NCBI RefSeq assembly: GCF_000427465.1
Contig: NZ_ATYB01000008.1
Location: forward strand, 310,001 to 374,000
Reading direction: 5' to 3'
Origin: Sinorhizobium arboris LMG 14919
GTDB taxonomy: Bacteria > Pseudomonadota > Alphaproteobacteria > Rhizobiales > Rhizobiaceae
DNA: 64,000 nt
Position 1 is the stretch's first letter; every line of letters starts with the position of its first letter. Under the pieces are notes generated by a model. That model worked only from the letters and a program-made list of their open reading frames with translations. It ran no database searches and was not told the origin of the DNA. This document shows positions 36,195-43,407 of this stretch, one piece after another. The position numbers were made by a program, and so were the translations under genes.

Positions 36195-38009
36195 ATGGCA
36201 TTTACCCGTTTCACGGCGCGCAACCGCGCCTTCCGCACCGTTTTCCGATTCTCCTGGGCCCATTGGAAGAGGCAGCCGGTGCGGCTTGCCGTTCTCCTGT
36301 CCACCGTGCTGCTTTCGACGCTTGCCGATGTGCTCACGCCGCTTTACTCGGGCCGGCTGGTTGACGCCGTCATTTCCGGTGCGGCGAGCGACGAGGTGGC
36401 CTGGAATGGGGCGATGGCGGCCTTCATGATGCTGATGGCCCTGTCGTTCGGTGCGATCATCCTCAGGCACATGACCTTCATGGGCATCGTCAGCCTCACG
36501 CTGAAGATGATGTCCGATATCGCCGCGGCCGCCTTTCATCACATCCAGCGGTTCTCCAGCGATTGGCACGCCAACAGCTTTGCCGGTTCGACCGTTCGCA
36601 AGGTAACGCGCGGCATGTGGGCGCTCGATCTCCTGAACGACACGCTCCTCGTCGCACTTTTCCCCTCCGTCGTAATGCTGGTTGGCTCAACGGCACTGAT
36701 GGCCTGGTACTGGCCGATGATGGGAGTGATCATCGGCCTCGGCTCGATCGCCTTCATCGTCGTTACCGTTTCCCTGTCGCTCGGCTATGTGGCTCCGATG
36801 GCGAGCCTTGCCAACAGCTGGGACACACGCCTTGGCGGCGCGCTCGCCGATGCGGTCAGCTGCAACACGGTCGTCAAGGCTTTCGGTGCGGAAGGCCGCG
36901 AGGATGCGCGCCTCGCCAGGGTTCTCGGCAAATGGGAGAACCGGACACGCCGGACCTGGTCGCGCGGCACGCTCAACGGCACGGCCCAAGGGTCAATGCT
37001 GCTCTTCCTGCGCGCGGCCGTGGTCGGCTTCGCACTCCTCCTGTGGGCGAGAGGCCAGGCGACGGCGGGCGACATTACCTTCGTGCTCACCTCGTTCTTC
37101 ATCCTGCAGGGCTATCTGCGGGAGGTGGGCATGCATATCCGCAACCTGCAGCGCTCGATCAACGATATGGAGGAGCTCGTCGCCATTCACGGGCAGCCGC
37201 TCGGTGTCGAGGATCGGCCGGGAGCAAAGCCCATCCGCATCACCGCGGGCGAGATAGAGTTCCGCGATGTGACCTTCCATTACGGGGCGCATCGCGCACC
37301 CCTCTATGAGGGCTTCTCGGTCAACATCGCAGCGGGCGAGCGCGTCGGTCTCGTCGGGCATTCCGGTTCGGGCAAAACGACGTTCATCAAGCTGATCCAG
37401 CGCCTTCATGACGTGAAGGCCGGCGAGATCCGTATCGACGGGCAGAATATCGCCGATTTCACGCAGGCGTCGCTGCGCCAGCAGATCGCCATCGTGCAGC
37501 AGGAGCCGATCCTGTTTCACCGCTCGCTTGCCGAGAATATCGCTTATGCACGACCGGGGGCGACGCAGCGAGAGATCGAAGATGCAGCGAGGCTTGCGAG
37601 CGCTCACGATTTCATCGCCGCCTTGCCGAAGGGTTACGGGACGCTGGTCGGCGAACGCGGCGTGAAGCTCTCCGGCGGCGAGCGCCAGCGCGTGGCGATC
37701 GCCCGCGCTTTTCTGGCGGATGCGCCGATACTCATTCTGGACGAGGCGACGTCGAGCCTCGATTCGGAATCCGAGGTGCTGATCCAGCAGGCGATGGAGC
37801 GGCTTATGACGGGGCGCACCACGCTCGTGGTCGCACACCGGCTTTCCACGGTGCGCGCCCTTGACCGCCTGCTGGTCTTCGATCGCGGCCGCATAGCGGA
37901 AGAGGGCGATCACGGGGCGCTCATCCGCGTCAAGGGCGGCATCTACCGCGGTCTCTTCGAAAGGCAGGCGTTGGAACTGACGAAAGGTCTCATTCTCAGC
38001 GAGGGATGA
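36195..38009 (+). CDS. exsA: ABC exporter ExsA (MsbA-like)
   Basis: A 604-residue half-transporter: six membrane helices in about 1-335, then an ATPase with Walker A GHSGSGKTT near 389, signature VKLSGGERQRVAIARAF near 492 and Walker B ILILDEATSSLD near 516. It resembles exporters of lipids and polysaccharide precursors such as MsbA and NdvA. It was described as part of the extended S. meliloti exo cluster, but its substrate is not settled. Confidence 0.9.
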   Translation: MAFTRFTARNRAFRTVFRFSWAHWKRQPVRLAVLLSTVLLSTLADVLTPLYSGRLVDAVISGAASDEVAWNGAMAAFMMLMALSFGAIILRHMTFMGIVSLTLKMMSDIAAAAFHHIQRFSSDWHANSFAGSTVRKVTRGMWALDLLNDTLLVALFPSVVMLVGSTALMAWYWPMMGVIIGLGSIAFIVVTVSLSLGYVAPMASLANSWDTRLGGALADAVSCNTVVKAFGAEGREDARLARVLGKWENRTRRTWSRGTLNGTAQGSMLLFLRAAVVGFALLLWARGQATAGDITFVLTSFFILQGYLREVGMHIRNLQRSINDMEELVAIHGQPLGVEDRPGAKPIRITAGEIEFRDVTFHYGAHRAPLYEGFSVNIAAGERVGLVGHSGSGKTTFIKLIQRLHDVKAGEIRIDGQNIADFTQASLRQQIAIVQQEPILFHRSLAENIAYARPGATQREIEDAARLASAHDFIAALPKGYGTLVGERGVKLSGGERQRVAIARAFLADAPILILDEATSSLDSESEVLIQQAMERLMTGRTTLVVAHRLSTVRALDRLLVFDRGRIAEEGDHGALIRVKGGIYRGLFERQALELTKGLILSEG

Positions 38010-38040
38010 GGCTACAGCGCAAGCATACGGCCGGTCGACT

Positions 38041-38083
38041 GCAGCATGGTTCAACGAAAAATGCTGCGGCTGGCCGGCCAGCC
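38041..38083. promoter_or_regulatory. Two adjacent inverted repeats between exsA and queC
   Basis: GCAGCAT at 38041-38047 pairs with ATGCTGC at 38061-38067, and directly after it GGCTGGCCGGCCAGCC at 38068-38083 is a perfect 16-base palindrome. It begins 32 bases after the exsA stop. There is no T run, so simple termination is doubtful; a regulator site or a leader structure for queC is possible. No preQ1 riboswitch consensus was recognised. Confidence 0.45.
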
Positions 38084-38167
38084 TTCACAAACCGTCCTCC
38101 TTGGCCTAAAAGGCGCGCAGGTAACACTCCGGTCGCAGCCTACCCGGTCAAAACAAGGACACCTGGA

Positions 38168-38875
38168 ATGAAGACAATTGTAATCTGCTCCGGCGGATTG
38201 GATTCCGTTTCGCTTGCGCACAAGGTCGCGGCGGAACAAGAGCTTATCGGCCTCCTCTCGTTCGATTACGGCCAGCGGCACCGCAAGGAGCTGGATTTCG
38301 CCGCTGCCTGCGCCAGGCGCCTCGGCGTCCCGCATCAGATCATCGACATCCGCGAGATCGGCCGGCATCTTACCGGCTCGGCACTGACCGATGATTTGGA
38401 GGTGCCGGACGGCCACTATGCCGAAGAGACGATGAAGACGACGGTGGTGCCGAACCGTAACGCCATCATGCTTGCCATCGCCTTCGGCGTCGCTGCCGCC
38501 CGCAAGGCGGATGCGGTCGCGGCCGCCGTGCATGGCGGCGACCATTTCATCTATCCCGACTGCCGGCCGGGTTTCATCGACGCTTTTCAGGCGATGCAGA
38601 ACCATGCGCTCGATGGATATGCGGATGTGGAGCTCTATGCCCCCTATGTAAACGTTGCGAAGGCGGACATCGTCGCGGACGGCGCCCGGCACGATACGCC
38701 GTTTGCCGAGACATGGTCCTGCTACAGGGGCGGTGCTCGCCATTGCGGGCGCTGCGGCACCTGTGTCGAACGGCGTGAAGCCTTTCACCTCGCCGGTGTC
38801 ATCGACCCGACGGAATACGACGATCCGGACTTCTGGGTCGGGGTGACCGGCTCCATCGTTGGCGGGGAGGCGTAA
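38168..38875 (+). CDS. queC: 7-cyano-7-deazaguanine synthase QueC (ExsB)
   Basis: ATG 38168 gives 235 residues. It has the PP-loop SGGLDSVS near 7-14 and a C-terminal zinc site of four Cys (about 185, 193, 196, 199 in CYRGGARHCGRCGTC). It converts 7-carboxy-7-deazaguanine to preQ0 with ATP and ammonia for queuosine tRNA modification. In S. meliloti the gene was first named exsB and described as a probable negative regulator of succinoglycan. Its stop overlaps the queD start. Confidence 0.94.
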   Translation: MKTIVICSGGLDSVSLAHKVAAEQELIGLLSFDYGQRHRKELDFAAACARRLGVPHQIIDIREIGRHLTGSALTDDLEVPDGHYAEETMKTTVVPNRNAIMLAIAFGVAAARKADAVAAAVHGGDHFIYPDCRPGFIDAFQAMQNHALDGYADVELYAPYVNVAKADIVADGARHDTPFAETWSCYRGGARHCGRCGTCVERREAFHLAGVIDPTEYDDPDFWVGVTGSIVGGEA

Positions 38876-39234
38876 TGATGTTCCGCATCACCAAGGAATT
38901 CCATTTCTCCGCGTCGCATCAGTTGAAGAGCCTGCCGCCCGAGCATCAATGCGCGCGCCTGCATGGGCACAACTACATCGTCGAGGTCGAGCTTTCCGGC
39001 CAGACGCTGAACGAGCATGGGTTCGTGCGCGACTATCACGAGCTTGCGCCGCTGAAGCATTATATCGACGAGTCATTCGACCATCGCCATTTGAACGACG
39101 TGCTCGGGCATGATCGGGTGACGGCGGAATGCCTGGCACAGCATTTTTACGAGTGGTGCAAGGCCCGGCTGCCCGAGACGACAGCCGTCCGCGTCAGTGA
39201 GACGGCGAAGACCTGGGCGGAATACCGGCCATGA
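38875..39234 (+). CDS. queD: 6-carboxytetrahydropterin synthase QueD
   Basis: A 119-residue T-fold enzyme. Zinc ligands are His15 (FSASH), His30 and His32 (CARLHGHNY), with Cys26 as the catalytic thiol and the later FDHRHLND block. It converts dihydroneopterin triphosphate to CPH4, the step before QueE. The start overlaps the queC stop (TAATG) and the end overlaps queE by 4 bases, so the three are one translational unit. Confidence 0.94.
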   Translation: MMFRITKEFHFSASHQLKSLPPEHQCARLHGHNYIVEVELSGQTLNEHGFVRDYHELAPLKHYIDESFDHRHLNDVLGHDRVTAECLAQHFYEWCKARLPETTAVRVSETAKTWAEYRP

Positions 39235-39968
39235 TCCACGCCCGATCCAACGAGATTCGCGTCAGCGAAATCTTCGGACCGACGATCCAGGGCGAGGGTG
39301 TGCTGATCGGCCTTCCGACGGTATTCGTCCGCAGCGGGGGCTGCGACTACCGCTGTTCATGGTGCGATAGCCTGCACGCGGTCGAGAGCCGCTACCGCAA
39401 TGAATGGCAGGCGATGTCGACGGAGGAGGTCTGGCAGGAAATTGTCCGGCTGTCCCGCGGCGAGGCGGTGATGGTTTCTCTTTCGGGCGGTAACCCGGCC
39501 ATCCAGCCGTTCGGCGACCTGATCGGCCGCGGCCATGAGCAGGGCTATCGTTTCGCCCTGGAAACGCAGGGTTCGGTCGCCCGCGACTGGTTCGCCGCTC
39601 TCGACGTGCTGGTGCTCAGTCCGAAACCGCCCTCGAGCCGGATGGACACCGATTGGGAGGCCTTCGACGCCTGCCTCGGAATGGCTGCAGGCAAGCCGCA
39701 GACGGTACTGAAGTTCGTGGTCTTCGACGAGGCCGACTATGCCTATGCAAGGGCGGCCGCTGCGCGCCATCCCCATCTGCCCGTCTATCTGCAACCCGGC
39801 AACCACATGCCGCCGCCGCCCGATGACCACGACGCACCGCTCGATATCGACGGCGTGATGGAACGGATGCGCTGGTTGGTGGACAGGGTCGTCGCCGACA
39901 GATGGTTCGAGGCGCGGGTCCTGCCGCAACTCCATGTTCTCATCTGGGGCAACAGGCGGGGCGTGTGA
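39231..39968 (+). CDS. queE: 7-carboxy-7-deazaguanine synthase QueE (radical SAM)
   Basis: A 245-residue protein with the radical-SAM cluster motif CDYRCSWC (Cys 38, 42, 45), GPTIQGEG near 16-23 and the SAM-binding [10 protein letters not shown] near 84. It rearranges CPH4 to 7-carboxy-7-deazaguanine. With QueC and QueD it makes preQ0; the fourth enzyme, QueF, is not in the window. It converges closely on exsE (4-base gap), leaving no room for a separate terminator. Confidence 0.94.
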   Translation: MIHARSNEIRVSEIFGPTIQGEGVLIGLPTVFVRSGGCDYRCSWCDSLHAVESRYRNEWQAMSTEEVWQEIVRLSRGEAVMVSLSGGNPAIQPFGDLIGRGHEQGYRFALETQGSVARDWFAALDVLVLSPKPPSSRMDTDWEAFDACLGMAAGKPQTVLKFVVFDEADYAYARAAAARHPHLPVYLQPGNHMPPPPDDHDAPLDIDGVMERMRWLVDRVVADRWFEARVLPQLHVLIWGNRRGV

Positions 39969-39972
39969 GATC

Positions 39973-41793
39973 TCAAGGCGCACTGCGTGCCGCCACTTCC
40001 AACTCGGAAATGCCTCCGCCGAGGCGTACCGGCTTCAGGGCCGGAGCTTCGGCATCCTTGACAAGGTGAATCACCCGGGAGAACAGCACACCGTTTCGCT
40101 GCGTGCGGCCGATCTTGATGACCGCCGATTCCCGCAGGTCGGCCTCGAAGATCGAAAGCACCCGTTTCAAGGCATCGCCGTCCATGGTCTCGAGCGCTTC
40201 GTCGATGACCACCCAGCGGGGCTTCTGCACGATGAGCCGAGCGAAAGCCAGCAGGCGCTGGTCGTCGTCGCCGAGCTCCCGTTCCCAGCGCGCCTCGCGA
40301 TCCAGCGACGTCGTTAGATGGTCGAGTCCGACCTTCGAAAGCGCGGTCACGAGCACTTCATCCGGGAAGCTGTCGGCGTGCGGGTAGGCAAGGGCGTCGC
40401 GCAGGCGGCCGCGGGGGAAATAAGGCGCGCGGGGAATGAAGGCCACGGCTTCGCCGGCCGGCATTCCCACGCGGCCGCTTCCCCAGGGCCAGAGCCCGGC
40501 GAGTGCCCGGAAGAGCAGCGTCTTCCCGGCGCGTGGGTCGCCGACGATATTGACCCTCTGGCCGGGGGCGATCTCGATATGGCACTCGGCGAGCCTGGTC
40601 CGCCCCGAGGGAGACGTTACCTCCAGATTGTCGAACGTCATGGTGGCGCGGTCGTTTTCGACGAATTCGATGCGCTTTTCTTCGCCATGCAGGGTGTCTG
40701 CCGTAATGAGCGCGCGGCGGAAGGCGGCAACGCGAAGGAGTGTTGCCCGCCAATCCGTGATCGCGCTGACATTGGCGACGAACCATTTCAGAGACGAGTG
40801 CACCTGATTGAACGCCCCAACCGCCATCATAAGGCCGCCGAAGCTGATGTTCCCTGCGAAATATACCGGCGCCGCGACGAGAATGGGTGCGACGACCGTG
40901 AGCCAACCGTAGCCGTCCTGAACCCAGGCAAGATTGATTTCGGCTCGGAATATGTTGCGCGTGGCGCCGAGCACGGAGGAGAGGTCGAGTTGCAGGCGCC
41001 GGCGCTCCCCGGCCTCGCCGCCCGCAAGCGAGATACCGTCGATATGCTCGTTGGCATGCATCATCGAGAAGCGTAGATCGGCCTCGCGGGCATAGCGTTC
41101 GCCGTTCAAGCCGATCAGCCGGCGTCCGACGAGCCAGCTCAGCCACGACGCAGAGCCAGCGTAGAGGATCGCGGCCCACACCATATAGCCCGGAATTTCC
41201 AGCGATCGTTCGCCGATCTGGAAGGCAAAGCCGGCTGAAAGAGACCAGAGGACGCCGACGAATGAAATAAGCAGGATCGACGACTGCACAAGTCCGAAGC
41301 CAAGGCTGGTCGTGAGATCGGCGAGGTGGCCGGCATCCTCCTGCATGCGCTGATCCGGATTTACACCGATCGTGCCGGCACTGGCCAGTCGAAAGGCGCG
41401 CCGAGGCCGCATCCATTCGCCGATCAGGTCCAATGTCAATCCTTCGCGCAGCTTCAGCCGCACCATCTGGTTGAGCCACTGCTGGGCGACGTTGAACACC
41501 AGCAGGACGCCGGCGAGGACGACGAAAAGCATGAGTTGGTAGAAGAAACTGTTGAGGTCGCGCCGCTCGATCGCGTCGAAGAAGGGTCTGTACCAGCGGT
41601 TGAGAATGATCTGCCCAATGGCGGTGACGACAATTATGGTGAAACTGCCGGCCGTCAGCCACAGGATCGGCCTCAGAACCGGCGAGTCGACGAAGGCGTG
41701 CCGCATCATCTCGAACTGCTGCCAGATGCCGGCGCTTTCCGGTGGCGCGGTGAGCGTTCGAGCCCCCGTTTCGTTGCCGATTTGTTTCGTCAT
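39973..41793 (-). CDS. exsE: ABC transporter, fused membrane and ATPase domains (SbmA/YddA-like), ExsE
   Basis: ATG 41793 (AAGGA 7 bases upstream) gives 606 residues. The N-terminal membrane part (about 30-340) is of the SbmA/BacA-YddA type, starting GIWQQFEMMRHAFVDSPVL. The ATPase has Walker A GDPRAGKTLL near 430 and Walker B WVVIDEALETMDG near 535, but the signature reads LGDDDQRLLAFAR rather than LSGGQ. The product probably transports peptides, lipids or similar compounds at the inner membrane. The substrate is unknown. Confidence 0.85.
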   Translation of the reverse strand: MTKQIGNETGARTLTAPPESAGIWQQFEMMRHAFVDSPVLRPILWLTAGSFTIIVVTAIGQIILNRWYRPFFDAIERRDLNSFFYQLMLFVVLAGVLLVFNVAQQWLNQMVRLKLREGLTLDLIGEWMRPRRAFRLASAGTIGVNPDQRMQEDAGHLADLTTSLGFGLVQSSILLISFVGVLWSLSAGFAFQIGERSLEIPGYMVWAAILYAGSASWLSWLVGRRLIGLNGERYAREADLRFSMMHANEHIDGISLAGGEAGERRRLQLDLSSVLGATRNIFRAEINLAWVQDGYGWLTVVAPILVAAPVYFAGNISFGGLMMAVGAFNQVHSSLKWFVANVSAITDWRATLLRVAAFRRALITADTLHGEEKRIEFVENDRATMTFDNLEVTSPSGRTRLAECHIEIAPGQRVNIVGDPRAGKTLLFRALAGLWPWGSGRVGMPAGEAVAFIPRAPYFPRGRLRDALAYPHADSFPDEVLVTALSKVGLDHLTTSLDREARWERELGDDDQRLLAFARLIVQKPRWVVIDEALETMDGDALKRVLSIFEADLRESAVIKIGRTQRNGVLFSRVIHLVKDAEAPALKPVRLGGGISELEVAARSAP

Positions 41794-42682
41794 CTCCAAT
41801 TCCTTCCCTCGGCGCGCATCGCGGCCCAACCTAATCCGACGGTCGATACACGGGGCCAATTGACCCGCACGAAGCGCGAACTGACAGATCCGGGACTTTT
41901 TGACTGCGGTGGGCGTTGCGGCTTAAACAATTGGCCGGCCACGGCGCGCGCCATATTGCAGCGCCAAGTTTCATGATCGGCGGCGGCAATCCACCCGATG
42001 GAGGTCCGGAAAGTCCGGCACTGCCGTCGCCAAGCCCCAAATCAGTGCCGAGCAGCAGTCGGTACGAAGTAAATATGCCGTTTAAAATCTGTGATGCAGC
42101 TAAATTAGAAGTCCCCATGCGCTCAATGTATGGACAACGGCGGCGGCTGAAAACCGGATTCTGGCCCGTTCCGAGCAGCCGCGGTCCCGTCCGCCGCCCG
42201 GAACGGGATCGATGAACATGCCGCCATGACCAGCGACCCTTTGAATGTATTCGAGATTTTTTTACAGCCACCGCATGGGGAAGTACTTGGCGGGTCCGCC
42301 CCAGCCTTCCAGTAAACTTTTGTGATCTTCTGGGCCTAACCGTTATCTTGGCCGGTCCTCGGCTCGCCGCCAGTGGATGTTGATCACGATTCTCGGCCTG
42401 ATCGTCGAATCGCGGTATCGCAACCTGCGGTGCTGAAACCGTCATCTCGGCGGTCGGCCGGCCGCGCCCAAGTGCGATTTCGGCTTGTCCATGTTACAGC
42501 TATGACATAAAACGTTACCGCCGTCCTGCAGCGCCGCGCGTCCCAGCGCAAAGGTCGCTGTAGCACTTTTATCTGCTGCGTGTTGCCCTTGAACCGTGTT
42601 CAAGGCCATGTAGTGACGCGTGTCGACCCGTACTCAACAGCAAAATTCGTAAGAATTTTCATGCCAAGAGAAGGAGACATTT
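41794..42682. other. 889-base region without a recognised gene, with hairpins
   Basis: No reading frame here shows a family, signal peptide or good ribosome site. CCCGTTCCG at 42165-42173 pairs exactly with CGGAACGGG at 42199-42207 (25-base loop). Near the right end AAAATTC at 42642-42648 pairs with GAATTTT at 42653-42659 around GTAA, just before the ribosome site of the small XRE gene. The left end should hold the exsE promoter. An unannotated small RNA is possible but unsupported beyond these stems. Confidence 0.4.
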
Positions 42683-42934
42683 ATGTCTATTTCACCCTCC
42701 AATATTGGCGACAAGGAAGCCGCTCCGATGCCGCACGGCGACATCGCCGCTCGCGTCAAGGCCGCGCGCGAAGCGGTCGGCTATAGCATCGAGGATCTCG
42801 CGGTCACCTGTGGCCTCGCCGTCGTCGAAATCAACGACATCGAAAATGGCACGGACTTCAGTCCGGCAAAGCTCAAGCGCGTCGCGGGCGCTCTGCAGGT
42901 GCCGCTTTCCCATTTTCTGCCGACGGAAATGTGA
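42683..42934 (+). CDS. Small XRE-family DNA-binding protein
   Basis: An 83-residue protein that consists of little more than a helix-turn-helix of the Cro/CI type: IAARVKAAREAVGYSIEDLA near 21-40, then VTCGLAVVEINDIENG and LKRVAGALQVPLSHFL. AAGGAG 6 bases before the ATG supports the start. It lies alone between exsE and exsF. It is probably a transcription regulator of neighbouring genes; the target is unknown. Confidence 0.75.
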   Translation: MSISPSNIGDKEAAPMPHGDIAARVKAAREAVGYSIEDLAVTCGLAVVEINDIENGTDFSPAKLKRVAGALQVPLSHFLPTEM

Positions 42935-43041
42935 GATCGGCGGCAGAGAGGGTGCGCGGTTCCGGCACATTCCGCCCAGCCGGTCGACATCGACACCCGT
43001 TCATGATCCCGGATCGGCCGGCTTAAACGCCGGCCGATCCG

Positions 43042-43407
43042 TCACGAGACTGGATAAAGTCCGTTGATCTTCTGGATCAGCTGCATTCCGTCAAAGGGTT
43101 TTGACAGACGAGGCAGGGCGCGAAAGCGTTCGGGTAAGTCGAATGCCGTATAGCCGGTCAATAGCAGGACAGGCACCTTACGATCGATGAGTTCGTCGAC
43201 AAGCGGATAGGCGAACTCGCCGCGAAGATTGAGATCGAGGGTCGCAATGTCGAAGGGATGCTCGCGGGCGGCGGAGATCGACTGAGCGAGGCTCGTGAAC
43301 GGGCCGATCACCGAGTAGCCGGCAGCGACGAGATCAGCTTCAATCTGCAGTGCGACAAGAAACTCGTCCTCGACGACGAGCACCCGGCACCGGTCGCCGT
43401 GGTTCAT
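43042..43407 (-). CDS. exsF: Single-domain response regulator ExsF
   Basis: A 121-residue receiver domain only: acidic pair EDE at 13-15, phospho-acceptor Asp58 in TLDLNLRG, the conserved Thr in LLLTGY and Lys in LSKPFD. It has no output domain, so it probably acts by phosphotransfer or protein contact, like the stand-alone receivers paired with HWE kinases. It overlaps the end of exsG by 4 bases, which argues that ExsG is its kinase. Confidence 0.88.
   Translation of the reverse strand: MNHGDRCRVLVVEDEFLVALQIEADLVAAGYSVIGPFTSLAQSISAAREHPFDIATLDLNLRGEFAYPLVDELIDRKVPVLLLTGYTAFDLPERFRALPRLSKPFDGMQLIQKINGLYPVS

Noticed and set aside
38010..38167. preQ1 riboswitch upstream of queC
   Set aside because: The short conserved preQ1-I loop and A-rich tail are not found, and the structures present are simple palindromes.
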